64,000 bases of DNA from Pseudoalteromonas caenipelagi. Lineage in GTDB: Bacteria; Pseudomonadota; Gammaproteobacteria; Enterobacterales; Alteromonadaceae. Numbering within the stretch: position 1 is the stretch's first letter; every line of letters starts with the position of its first letter. The stretch covers positions 1-64,000 of the forward strand of contig NZ_JABBPG010000002.1 in assembly GCF_013140855.1 (NCBI RefSeq). The letters run 5' to 3'. The notes beneath the pieces were generated by a model, which made no database searches, was not told where the DNA came from, and saw nothing but the letters and a program-made list of their open reading frames with translations. Positions 55,562-64,000 of this stretch are shown piece by piece. A program made the translations under genes and the position numbers.

Positions 55562-56629
55562 CTAGCTTACCTGTGCGTAATACACATTTTTATGGTGTAA
55601 GTATTGTTCCCAAACACTTTCCATTTGTTGCTGGTACTGGAGTGCAGTTTGGGTACTTACAAGGCCATTTTGAATTAACAAGTCGCTTAGTTGCATGGCG
55701 CTGGCCATGGCATTAAACATGCCTTGTGATGACAGTGGGTCGAAGCTCATAGCAGCATCGCCGATAGCAAACCATTGCTGTCCGTAAAAGTGTTCTAATC
55801 GAGACGTATTAGCAGCGACGATGCCGTGTAACTGTTCGCTACGCTCAATTAGTTGCTTTATCAAAGTACCAAAACCGTTCACACGCTTGGCTTGATTCAA
55901 AAACCATTGGCTGTCTTGATGTTTTTGTAGGTGTTCAGGGTCAAGTTGCCACGAGACTATGCGGCTTTGACCGATTGATATGTTTGCTGAGCTACCGCCA
56001 GTGGGCAGTGGTGCGCTATACCACCAGCCATTGTCTGTACTGCTAATGAGCGCCATATTCTTGGTGACTTTGAATTGCCCTGTGAGCCAAATAGACATTA
56101 ACTTATCTAGTTGCTTGCGTTTCATATTCTGTTTGCGGGCAAACACGCAGTGCCTTCCAGTTGCATCGATTACTATGTCTGCGGTTAACAGTGCGTATTG
56201 TTGCGCTGAAATTTGCAGGTGCCATTTATGATCATGATATACGGATTCTTTAAGCGTCGCAGGCCACAAACATTGTACGCCTCGTAACTGTGCTTGTGTC
56301 CGCAATTGGCGCTCAAAATGGGGGCGATCTAAATGCCACCCCAAACCATCCGGGTTGCGTAAATTATCCATCACGGTTGGTTGTGGGCTACCCCAGTAAG
56401 AAAGCATGCCTTGGCTAACTAGATGCGGGCCATCATCCAGAAGCGATTGGATATCAAGTAGTTTCAAGATGCGCCGAGCAGCTGGGGGCAAGCATTCGCC
56501 AACCTTTTCCGGTGGTTGCTCATGGTTGTCTATCAGCGTTACATGGTAGTGTTTTGCCAGCGCAAGGGCTGCAATGCAGCCCCCAATACCAGCACCAATA
56601 ATCACTATTTGAGTGTGCTCGGTGCGCAT
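55562..56629 (-). CDS. LodB-like FAD-dependent oxidoreductase for CTQ formation
   Basis: 355 residues. FAD-binding Rossmann motif VIIGAGIGGCIAALALAKHY at the N-terminus, then a GECLPPAARRIL segment typical of the flavoprotein halogenase/monooxygenase fold, and GDAAMSFDPLSSQGM near residue 290 for FAD. LodB-type proteins post-translationally hydroxylate Trp in LodA-type oxidases to start CTQ cofactor formation. The gene starts five bases after the LodA-like stop, a conserved pairing. Confidence 0.85.
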   Translation of the reverse strand: MRTEHTQIVIIGAGIGGCIAALALAKHYHVTLIDNHEQPPEKVGECLPPAARRILKLLDIQSLLDDGPHLVSQGMLSYWGSPQPTVMDNLRNPDGLGWHLDRPHFERQLRTQAQLRGVQCLWPATLKESVYHDHKWHLQISAQQYALLTADIVIDATGRHCVFARKQNMKRKQLDKLMSIWLTGQFKVTKNMALISSTDNGWWYSAPLPTGGSSANISIGQSRIVSWQLDPEHLQKHQDSQWFLNQAKRVNGFGTLIKQLIERSEQLHGIVAANTSRLEHFYGQQWFAIGDAAMSFDPLSSQGMFNAMASAMQLSDLLIQNGLVSTQTALQYQQQMESVWEQYLHHKNVYYAQVS

Positions 56630-56634
56630 AGCTT

Positions 56635-58587
56635 TTAATCCTTGTATCTATTTGCTTTGTCAGTACGACTCAAATCTGGGCGATGTGGCGCATTGTCTTG
56701 CTTGTCAAATTGCGCACGTTTAAGCTGCTTGAACGACGTTGCTTCGGTGTTGCTTTGTGGTGTCATACCCACTTGCATGGTTTCAGGAAAACCAACAACT
56801 CCCTCTTCTGTTTGTTCAAGCACAATAGCCAGTTGACCAAAGCCCGTGACCATGGAATTAATTTGCGCTTCATAGTCATTTGAAGGACCGATGGGTAAAT
56901 CATCTAACCAGAACTCCCGTTCATTGAAAGCGGCTTGACGCTTTTCAATGGGCTCTTTCTCATTAATAACAATATTGTAGTTTGTTTGATTCAGCATATT
57001 GTTTGGCACACGTGCTGGCCAAAATGTGGGCAAATATGGGTCGTATGCTGCGTTATAACCGTCTCGACAACTCGCTGTATCGGTTTGCCAAGGGATCGCC
57101 ATCCAGCGCGTAATGCCACCTGCTACTTGCCCGCTGAGTAACGGACCATCTGGTTGTCGGGTAATTTCTGGAGTCATCACAGGACCATAATTGATACCGT
57201 GTGTGGGGGCGGTGTTGTCAGCGTGATGTAAGCGAAATGCTTCACTGTACATGCCTGCTGTACGCATTGGCCAAGTCATTTCACAGCCAGGGTGAAAAGC
57301 ATCGGCTAAACAAAACTCCATCGCAGCACGGGTGAGCATATCTGGTTGCTCGCTCACGGGGACGTCATCAATGTTTACAGGAGCTTTATAAGAGGGATCA
57401 TAATCGGCGATAAAGTCACCGTCTACCCACTGCGCCAAAGCATTAAGCTGTATACGGGTGAGCGATACAAATTGCCTTGGTGAATTATTGGCATTCACAC
57501 TCATGGCATCACCATATATCCATGGCCATTGCTGCGCAGATACTGCGCTTGGTTGAGGGTTCCAAACTGCAATATCGTTCGGATCGCCATTGTCTGCAAA
57601 CTCGCAGTCTAAGCGCCTGAAGTTATGATAGAGCGTGCGACGCCTTTCTTGCCAAATAGGGGAAGGATCAGACAGTTTTGCAAGCCATTGTTCGCTGGTA
57701 AAATCAAATGGACTGTCCCAGCCAAAGCCCGCGGCAAACCCTGCGTTGACCCATTGCAAGTTAGTCATGCGTTGGAAAATTGGTAAAATATCATGCGTAA
57801 AAGACGGCTTACCCGGTTTTGGTAGCATACCCGCGGTAACAGCAACATCACGCATCAAGTCCCACATGGTGCGCACAGATTTTTGCTGTGGTGCATAATC
57901 TGGTGGGGCACAGACAACCCAAGCGGGTTTCACAGGGAGCGCTTGGTCATTAAATATAACCTGTGCATTGATAGGGCCGTCTGACGTATCATCGTACCAG
58001 CCTTCATTGTTACCAAAGGTTACCGCAGGCTCACCTTTTAGGTTTTCTGACTTACCATGTCCGCCAAGCATCATTAAACGGCCCTGTTCATCAGTGCGCA
58101 TTTCACCTAAATACACACTTTTACCTTCAAATTTGCCGACAAATTTGGTTTTGCTGCCATCTTGGTTTACGCCGCTTAATTGATGCTCGCCGCCATCAAT
58201 CAGTAAGGTACTGCGGTCGGGTATTTCTTTATTACGAAGATATGAGGGCTTAGCTTTTGCTGCTTCAGGGATATCCAAAGCAAGCTGAAATTCATACCAA
58301 GAAGCCTTTTGGTTAGCGAGCCTTGCATGCCAAGTAATAGTGGCATCATTAGCCGTCAACTCTTGCACGACTTGCCCTTGGCTGTTTAAACCATAGACTC
58401 TAAATTTTGCTGCTTGACGCTTTAAGGCACCTGTACTGTCTCGATAAAAATCCTCTTTTTGGGTTGGGGGATCGTTTACCTCAGGGCCGATAAAAAAACC
58501 TTGTTCACTATTACCAACACGCATTACACCAATAGGAGGGTAAATAGCGGCACTTACGATAGTGTTGTCTGTAACTGTTTGAGTCAT
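56635..58587 (-). CDS. LodA/GoxA-family CTQ-dependent amino acid oxidase
   Basis: Start taken at ATG 58587 (MTQTVTD), eight bases after AAGGA; the frame opens at 58626. Using numbering from 58626, the CTQ cofactor would form from Cys448 (HPGCEMTWP) and Trp513 (AIPWQTD). Their spacing of 65 residues equals that of Cys516-Trp581 in Marinomonas LodA. The N-terminus (IYPPIGVMRVGNS) is the family hallmark. The enzyme should deaminate an amino acid (lysine for LodA, glycine for GoxA) with H2O2 release, often acting as an antibacterial. The ~650 residues are shorter than LodA (726). The substrate cannot be called. Confidence 0.9.
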   Translation of the reverse strand: MTQTVTDNTIVSAAIYPPIGVMRVGNSEQGFFIGPEVNDPPTQKEDFYRDSTGALKRQAAKFRVYGLNSQGQVVQELTANDATITWHARLANQKASWYEFQLALDIPEAAKAKPSYLRNKEIPDRSTLLIDGGEHQLSGVNQDGSKTKFVGKFEGKSVYLGEMRTDEQGRLMMLGGHGKSENLKGEPAVTFGNNEGWYDDTSDGPINAQVIFNDQALPVKPAWVVCAPPDYAPQQKSVRTMWDLMRDVAVTAGMLPKPGKPSFTHDILPIFQRMTNLQWVNAGFAAGFGWDSPFDFTSEQWLAKLSDPSPIWQERRRTLYHNFRRLDCEFADNGDPNDIAVWNPQPSAVSAQQWPWIYGDAMSVNANNSPRQFVSLTRIQLNALAQWVDGDFIADYDPSYKAPVNIDDVPVSEQPDMLTRAAMEFCLADAFHPGCEMTWPMRTAGMYSEAFRLHHADNTAPTHGINYGPVMTPEITRQPDGPLLSGQVAGGITRWMAIPWQTDTASCRDGYNAAYDPYLPTFWPARVPNNMLNQTNYNIVINEKEPIEKRQAAFNEREFWLDDLPIGPSNDYEAQINSMVTGFGQLAIVLEQTEEGVVGFPETMQVGMTPQSNTEATSFKQLKRAQFDKQDNAPHRPDLSRTDKANRYKD

Positions 58588-58775
58588 ATGCATATTCCTT
58601 GACTTAAATTTGCCATGGTTCATCACCTAAGCGGTTCTCGCATGAGGTAAACAAGCAAATGTGGATGAAGTTGAGCCAATCGGCTCGAGGCATAAGTGTA
58701 TGCACAATCTTAAAAATCGCCAATTACGCGACCTTACAGTGGCAAACTCAAGATGGTAGGTTTGCTAATGCTGCG

Positions 58776-59474
58776 TTAGTCACATTGCTTGGCATATTTA
58801 GCTCTGATCAAGGCGAGATAATGATCTAAGTTTTTCTCTTGATGTTTTACAAAGTGAATGTTGGTTATGGTTAAATGTTGCATACGATCTAAACGAAATT
58901 CTCGGTAGTCTTGTCGTAGTAAACAAAAGGCAATGAGTGTCCATTTACCACCCCAATAAACCAAACCCAAAGGCTCAATAACTCTGTTACTTGGGGTACC
59001 ATTCACATCACAGTATTGCAACTCGACACTGACACATGTTTCTATGGCATTGCGTAATGACTCACTAAAATCTTGTTGTTTTTTACCGTGATTAAAGCTC
59101 GACACCAGATAGGGGGAGTGATCGCTTTGCTGTTTTAGGTGAGCCGGAAGCACGGCTTCAATTTTTTCGATTGCCGCTTTGGCATGACCGCTCAAAGTGG
59201 GGTCTGTCCATGCACTGACCATTTTGCTGCCAAGTAGCAGTGCGGTGAGTTCATCAACGTTAAACATCATAGGTGGCAGCGGATGATCGTCTATGATATA
59301 GCCAATTCCTGCTTCGCCTTGGATGGGCACGCCGGAGTCTTGTAGTGACTCAATGTCACGGTAAATCGTACGCTCGGATACTTCAAAGCGCTCAGCCAGT
59401 TGTTTTGCGGTAATTGCAAGCCGCCTTCCTTTAAGTATGTTAACTAACTGAAATAATCGCTCTGATTTATGCAT
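58776..59474 (-). CDS. YafY-type WYL-domain transcriptional regulator
   Basis: 232 residues. N-terminal HTH_11 domain (TAKQLAERFEVSERTIYRDI) and a WYL domain in the C-terminal half (VIEPLGLVYWGGKWTLIAFC, followed by YREFRLDRMQ). These one-component regulators usually control a neighbouring gene. The ABM-like gene is directly upstream on the same strand with a 36-base gap. A direct-repeat candidate operator lies at 59885. Confidence 0.9.
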   Translation of the reverse strand: MHKSERLFQLVNILKGRRLAITAKQLAERFEVSERTIYRDIESLQDSGVPIQGEAGIGYIIDDHPLPPMMFNVDELTALLLGSKMVSAWTDPTLSGHAKAAIEKIEAVLPAHLKQQSDHSPYLVSSFNHGKKQQDFSESLRNAIETCVSVELQYCDVNGTPSNRVIEPLGLVYWGGKWTLIAFCLLRQDYREFRLDRMQHLTITNIHFVKHQEKNLDHYLALIRAKYAKQCD

Positions 59475-59510
59475 ACGAACGTACTTTGGCCTTTTTAAAG
59501 TGTCAGCAGC

Positions 59511-59828
59511 TTATCCATTACACGATGTTTGTGCAACGATTGCATGGCGTGTCATTAGCACCGAGTCTTTTTCAATCATGGTTAAAAACGCTTTGCAAAC
59601 AGAAGACTCGTTAAAGGCTTTTTCACACAGTTCTAAATCTTGTGCTGATTGCCAGTAGCTGATATCCACATATCCTTGTTTATCTTGCTGAGTTGCCAAA
59701 GAGCGGTACATAAAACCAGGTTGTTGGGCTAAAAAGTTTTGAAACGCGTCACTTAGCGGCAAAAAGTCTGCCTCGCTTGCGCCATCGGTCAATTTAAATT
59801 CAACAATTTCGAATATATTTTGAGACAT
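59511..59828 (-). CDS. Antibiotic biosynthesis monooxygenase (ABM)-like protein
   Basis: 105 residues with an N-terminal strand FEIVEFKLTDGASEADFLP, then FLAQQPGFMYRSLATQ and GYVDISYWQSAQDLELCEKA, the dimeric alpha/beta ferredoxin-like pattern of ABM proteins. Members are small oxygenases or stress proteins, often of unknown substrate. It is controlled together with the downstream WYL regulator gene. Confidence 0.8.
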   Translation of the reverse strand: MSQNIFEIVEFKLTDGASEADFLPLSDAFQNFLAQQPGFMYRSLATQQDKQGYVDISYWQSAQDLELCEKAFNESSVCKAFLTMIEKDSVLMTRHAIVAQTSCNG

Positions 59829-59884
59829 ATGATTTCCTTACTTGATGGGGTTGTTTAAGTCGAAGCCATTGAAACATATGCAAC

Positions 59885-59904
59885 TGTCAAGGAGTGTCAG
59901 GAGT
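59885..59904 (-). promoter_or_regulatory. Candidate WYL/YafY operator
   Basis: TGTCAAGGAGTGTCAGGAG: two TGTCA boxes 10 bases apart (59885 and 59895), about 57 bases upstream of the ABM-like gene. Direct TGTCA/TGACA repeats of one helical turn are typical of WYL-regulator sites, from memory. The rest of 59829-60145 is AT-rich spacer that must also hold the rightward promoter of the carbonic anhydrase gene. Confidence 0.45.
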
Positions 59905-60145
59905 CATTAACAACAATAATAAAACTAGGTGAAATAGAAGACCGAACTAACGCTATGAAAAATTTGCTAGCTGAATATTGTTATGGGACAGGTTGAGCAA
60001 CAATGAACCTATTTTAGCTTTAGTGCTATATGTTATGTTCGCTCGCTATTTTCGATGACAATGACCGTAATAATATGATTTTTTTATATAAAAATCGTCA
60101 TTACACTTTCTTTTTTCACACTAACTCATTAAAAGGAAATAGAAA

Positions 60146-60976
60146 ATGACGAATAAACTCGCTTTAGCCACTGTGCTAAGTATTGTTTTGCCAAACGTGG
60201 CTTTTGCCTTGGATAATCACGCCCATAATCATGTAAAAGATAGCGCCTTAGGTAAAACATCTGTAACTCTGTATGGTCCACAGTCGCCTAGAGATATTGA
60301 AAGTGAGCTAGGGCACAACCCGATTGTTTTCTCTAAAGCGCCACAGCGTTCAGTATTAAACTTATGCAATATTCATTTTCATAAAAATGCCGAACATCGT
60401 GGTGGAGAGTTTACAACCCCAGCCAAAGCAGGTTCGAGCCAAGCAGGGTTTTTATTCTCAGGCCAACTGAGCGAATACGAGCGCAAACCTTTAGAGCAAG
60501 CAATATGCGAAGCTAACAATGAAGGCTTGAACTCGGGAGATACGATTGAATTGCATTATGTTTATACCACAGCACCAGTTCAACCTGGGGCAACATTAGG
60601 TGCCTGTTTGAGCGAGCACATTAAAAATCCACAGTTACGTGTTGAAGCACAGGTAATGGTATTAACCAATGATGGCTATGGTGAAAACTTCAATACACTT
60701 ACTGAGTTTGCGCAAGTAAATGGTTACTATCAAGCGGTTAACTTACCGACTAAAACAGGTACACCTGTTGAGTACACTGGCTCGACGACAGGCCCTAGTT
60801 ACAACCAAAAATCTTCACCTTTTAAAGTAACTTGGAGTGTCCGCCCTAAAGTTTTGAAAGCAGATATAAATAGTGTGGGAAAATGGTGTTCGCAAAATCC
60901 ATTTAATGAAACTGCAGCGCATGGAGTAAGAGATTTAGTCACCGCGCCTGAGCACCTATCACCGATTTTGGATTAG
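60146..60976 (+). CDS. Delta-class carbonic anhydrase, exported
   Basis: 276 residues with a signal peptide (to VAFAL) and a His-rich N-terminus (DNHAHNHVKD). The core LNLCNIHFHKNAEHRGGEF is the zinc-binding HxH segment of the delta (diatom CDCA/TWCA-like) family. It is followed by EGLNSGDTIELHYVYTT with the third possible His, and a Cys pair (LGACLSE, GKWCSQN). It would hydrate CO2 in the periplasm, as in marine bacterial homologues. AAAGGAAATAGAAA precedes the start. Monocistronic. Confidence 0.8.
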   Translation: MTNKLALATVLSIVLPNVAFALDNHAHNHVKDSALGKTSVTLYGPQSPRDIESELGHNPIVFSKAPQRSVLNLCNIHFHKNAEHRGGEFTTPAKAGSSQAGFLFSGQLSEYERKPLEQAICEANNEGLNSGDTIELHYVYTTAPVQPGATLGACLSEHIKNPQLRVEAQVMVLTNDGYGENFNTLTEFAQVNGYYQAVNLPTKTGTPVEYTGSTTGPSYNQKSSPFKVTWSVRPKVLKADINSVGKWCSQNPFNETAAHGVRDLVTAPEHLSPILD

Positions 60977-61128
60977 CGCTCTAGAGATCATTTGCCAATA
61001 AGGCCTCATGGGAACATGAGGTCTTTACTATTAATAACTAAGTGTGAATTTTAATTGATTGAATTGATGTTTAATTGTAAATTATTGTGCTTTTCCTTTA
61101 AGTCTTAATTAGTTAGCGGTGTTTTTAG

Positions 61129-63987
61129 ATGAATAGCATGGTGTTCATATCAATAGTGGCGGGCATTTTCCTGATTAGTATTATTGTCATCCTGTGGATG
61201 AAATTGAAAATGCGCGCATCCAAAGGGCGCTTTGCACTTACCGCATTGTCATCAATTATAACTTGCTTTGCGCTTGGTCTCACAGCCATGTCTTCGAGTT
61301 TACCTAATGCACTTGCTTCAAAAGCTTCAGAGGCTTTAGGTTTTGGGCCACTCAACACCAGCGCGCCGACACTCGTGGTGCTTATTTTAACGCTCATCAC
61401 AATGCTTTTGATTTATCGATTTGCCAGTAAAGCAGTGTTGAACTGGGATGCTAAAGCTCGCCTTTCAGAGGTCAATCTTAGTGATTACCATTTAGAAAAT
61501 AGCCTATTTTTCTTGAGTGTAGAGAAAATAAAACTTATTTATAAAGGTAAGTCAGACCCAATTGCTAATGAGGCCGTAGCAAACTGGAAAGACAAAGAAG
61601 TTGATGTACCTAAGGCGTTAGAAACGAAAGATCTTTTACGCGATATGATTACCTCAGCAATTAGGGAGTTGAGTTTACCTGATGGGGGGTGGCGAGATGA
61701 AGGGCAAATGTGGGTTGGAGAGATTTTAGGCGTAACTCAAGATGCAAACCAGCCCGTGATTGCTTTTGTGTTTGATGCAAAACCCGAGCAAGAACATTTA
61801 GCGCAGCGACTTAGCAAAATTCAAGCGGGTAATGCCAATTTGCGTAGTTTTAGAGTTTATGCAATGTATCAATCTCGAGGTGAAGATAAAGGGGTTGATG
61901 AGACATTAGTAGTCGATGGTATTGAGGTCGAGATCCTAAGCTCTCGAAAAATGATTTTAATGGGCCTCGATTTGCATAATTATGCCAGAGAAATAATAAG
62001 AACATTTCGTGAGACTTGTGTTGGGGGAACCACTGCGACACTAGAAAACTCTTTTGTGGATTTAAACTTTAAAGCTAAAGGTTCTAAATCAAATAGCAGT
62101 GCCTTAGGAGCCGCAATAGATAAATGGTTGCTCAGTAAAAGCAATATTCATCTAGCCATAACTGGCGAATATGGCCAAGGTAAAAGTACAGCATTAACGA
62201 AGTATTGCTTTGATTGGGCAGAACAATTTTTAAAAACAGGTAATATGGGCAAACGGATCCCACTGTTGATTGAACTGAGAGGGCAAAGTCCATCGGAAGC
62301 TGAGCCTTTAGGGTTTATTTCTGGGTGGTGTGCACGCTATCGGTTGCAACCGCAACAAGTTATGAATCTGATAAAATCCGGCGATGCACTGATTATTTTT
62401 GAAGGATTTGATGAATTAAGAAATGCCGGGAGGGCATATTATCGTCACCAGCACTTTAATGCCTTATGGCGTTTTGCCTATCCTAATACCAAGCTAATTT
62501 TTACGGGGCGACCAAACTTTTTCTTAGATGAAGAAGAAGTCAACAGGACTTTACGCAGCCAAGAGTCAAGAGCTATGGCAGGGGATGTCTATACTCAAGT
62601 TTGGGAATTGGAAAAACTGACCATTGAGCAAATTGAACGTGCTTGTCGAAGCTATGATCCGCAAATTAGGAACGGCATCATTAATTCGATCAATGAAAGT
62701 GATGACTTTTACGATATTGTGAGTCGCCCATCAATGTTGCCTGTTGTAGCAACCATATGGCCACAAATAGAAGAGCTTAAAAGCAGGGGAATACCGCTAA
62801 CTGGGGCTGAGTTAATGGAGCGGTATATTCAAGCTATATTTTCCCGAAAGGAAGCAGAGCTAGAAGCGGATAGAGTTCAACGAGATGCGCCTGTTGGCTC
62901 AAGGTATCTTGTATTGCCCAAGCAAGTAAGAGAATTACTGACTATTTGTGTCGCTTGGAGAATGTCTGGCTTAGGGTTAAAAAATACCATTGCGCGTTCA
63001 GAAATTACAGAAATGGTAAAGGATTGCTATGACACACTTGTGACTTTATGCAAATCAGAGGGAGTAAGTGCACAAATAACAGAAGACATCATAGAGTTTG
63101 AAAGGCGTCATGCTGAAGATAAACCTGTTGATAGAGTTGATGCCATAACGTCTGAAATATGTACCGCTGGCTTACTGGTTAAAGATGTAACAGGTGGAGG
63201 AGATAACTTGCGTTTTCCTCACAAGCAGTTCTTCGAATTTTTATTAGCTAAAGCAATAGCAATAACCTCAGATCCTGAAAAATATAGTGTGGCAGTTATG
63301 TTCGATAAGTGCTCAAGTGACGTAAAGGTGTTTCCTCGATTAATAAATGAGCCTAACGCAGTGCGTTATTTGTCTGAATGTATAGGGCCAAACTTTAAGC
63401 AGATCGTTTATACAAGTGATGTCGCATCTATTTTGTTATATCTGCAGCAGGAAGTCGTTATTAATCGTGTTCGCCAAATAGGTGAGTTTTTTAGGAGTAA
63501 ATTCAGAAGTCAACGCTCTTCAACCAACGCTTTACGTTGGGCAACTTATTCTTTGGATGGCGATTTTAATGAAGTACATTATGAACTTCAGGCCCCCAGA
63601 TATAAAAGCCCAACCGACGCCGGTATGATTCCATTTGGCCTTATCTTTATTACGGCTCTGGTATCCTCCAATTTTGAACAGTACATATTGGATAATATGG
63701 GACCCGTTTATTTGGTATCAGTGGGGATGTTATTATCCAGTGCATTGGCGTTACATGCTCATTTTATTTTTCGTATTTCTGATAATAAGCATGCAGTTGT
63801 TATGCAGTTTTTCAGAGCGCATTGGAGCCATGCGGGCCAAAAGCCAAAAGACCGAGAACAGGAGTTACATCTGGTATCTAAATCGCTTCGTAAAAAAGAT
63901 GTGGTGTTTCCTAATGAACAGATCACACTGCCAAAAAGTTACAGTCAATTTGTTTATCCAGCTAAAGATTTTGGCAAAGCTAATTAA
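61129..63987 (+). CDS. Membrane-anchored NACHT-type P-loop NTPase
   Basis: 952 residues. Three N-terminal transmembrane helices (~5-22, 37-55, 80-100), then a ~200-residue region of unknown fold (DGGWRDEGQMWVGEILG). The NACHT-type NTPase has Walker A ITGEYGQGKST (~345-354), Walker B ALIIFEGFDEL (~419-429) and a sensor-like FTGRPNFFL. A helical arm follows, with no clear leucine-rich or TPR repeats. Two more helices lie near residues 832-875. There is no recognisable effector enzyme. STAND/NACHT proteins act in bacterial antiphage defence and signalling; that role here is inferred from family and accessory context. The gene ends in-window at 63987. Confidence 0.8.
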   Translation: MNSMVFISIVAGIFLISIIVILWMKLKMRASKGRFALTALSSIITCFALGLTAMSSSLPNALASKASEALGFGPLNTSAPTLVVLILTLITMLLIYRFASKAVLNWDAKARLSEVNLSDYHLENSLFFLSVEKIKLIYKGKSDPIANEAVANWKDKEVDVPKALETKDLLRDMITSAIRELSLPDGGWRDEGQMWVGEILGVTQDANQPVIAFVFDAKPEQEHLAQRLSKIQAGNANLRSFRVYAMYQSRGEDKGVDETLVVDGIEVEILSSRKMILMGLDLHNYAREIIRTFRETCVGGTTATLENSFVDLNFKAKGSKSNSSALGAAIDKWLLSKSNIHLAITGEYGQGKSTALTKYCFDWAEQFLKTGNMGKRIPLLIELRGQSPSEAEPLGFISGWCARYRLQPQQVMNLIKSGDALIIFEGFDELRNAGRAYYRHQHFNALWRFAYPNTKLIFTGRPNFFLDEEEVNRTLRSQESRAMAGDVYTQVWELEKLTIEQIERACRSYDPQIRNGIINSINESDDFYDIVSRPSMLPVVATIWPQIEELKSRGIPLTGAELMERYIQAIFSRKEAELEADRVQRDAPVGSRYLVLPKQVRELLTICVAWRMSGLGLKNTIARSEITEMVKDCYDTLVTLCKSEGVSAQITEDIIEFERRHAEDKPVDRVDAITSEICTAGLLVKDVTGGGDNLRFPHKQFFEFLLAKAIAITSDPEKYSVAVMFDKCSSDVKVFPRLINEPNAVRYLSECIGPNFKQIVYTSDVASILLYLQQEVVINRVRQIGEFFRSKFRSQRSSTNALRWATYSLDGDFNEVHYELQAPRYKSPTDAGMIPFGLIFITALVSSNFEQYILDNMGPVYLVSVGMLLSSALALHAHFIFRISDNKHAVVMQFFRAHWSHAGQKPKDREQELHLVSKSLRKKDVVFPNEQITLPKSYSQFVYPAKDFGKAN

Positions 63988-64000
63988 CAGATATAGATGG

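Noticed and set aside
61125..61400. Antisense frame over the start of the NACHT gene
   Set aside because: It is a shadow of the helices on the opposite strand, with no start signals.

Overview
The window looks like chromosome of a marine gammaproteobacterium of the Alteromonadales, most probably Pseudoalteromonas or a close relative. This rests on overall flavour (about 40% GC by eye, a glrK-qseG-glrR operon, a LodA/LodB pair, R-body relics, RHS and REP-transposase elements), not on a marker gene. No rRNA, tRNA, CRISPR array or prophage was seen. Nearly everything is accessory.

Layout. 0-6 kb: the 3' part of an RHS toxin gene with a distinctive C-terminal tip and a probable immunity gene, then a REP-associated Y1 transposase with its repeats, which have truncated a neighbouring M16 peptidase gene. 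6-13 kb: a PLD-like protein, a secreted SUMF1/FGE-like protein next to a CadC-type membrane regulator, and small membrane proteins. 12.8-19 kb: a PhyH-family protein with an HxG instead of HxD iron motif, an MFS transporter, a DUF4153-like membrane protein and a chemoreceptor. 19-24 kb: the GlrK/QseG/GlrR signalling operon, facing a three-gene cassette of tiny secreted EF-hand proteins across a region with a putative sigma-54 promoter, two GlrR-like sites and a hairpin leader. 23.7-28 kb: relics of RebB-type R-body genes, paralogous secreted proteins, a gene split by an in-frame TGA, and a membrane-protein/XRE pair.

28-42 kb holds the most interesting system: a leftward cluster for a thiazole/oxazole-modified peptide (TOMM, RiPP). 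It has a kinase/cyclase/ATPase fusion regulator, a small 2OG-Fe oxygenase-like protein, two precursor-like proteins, two paralogous YcaO proteins with N-terminal leader-binding-like regions, a second PhyH oxygenase, an amidohydrolase and an outer-membrane barrel protein. A 59-bp palindromic tandem array lies just upstream of the cluster.

42-64 kb: duplicated lipoproteins, a gamma-glutamylcyclotransferase-like protein, a DUF6351-like hydrolase, a PAS-GGDEF diguanylate cyclase, a purple-acid-phosphatase-like protein, small secreted proteins, an AraC regulator with a divergent methyltransferase, a LodA-type CTQ oxidase with its LodB-type flavoprotein, a WYL regulator with an ABM-type monooxygenase, a delta-class carbonic anhydrase, and a large membrane-anchored NACHT ATPase that may be a defence or signalling protein.
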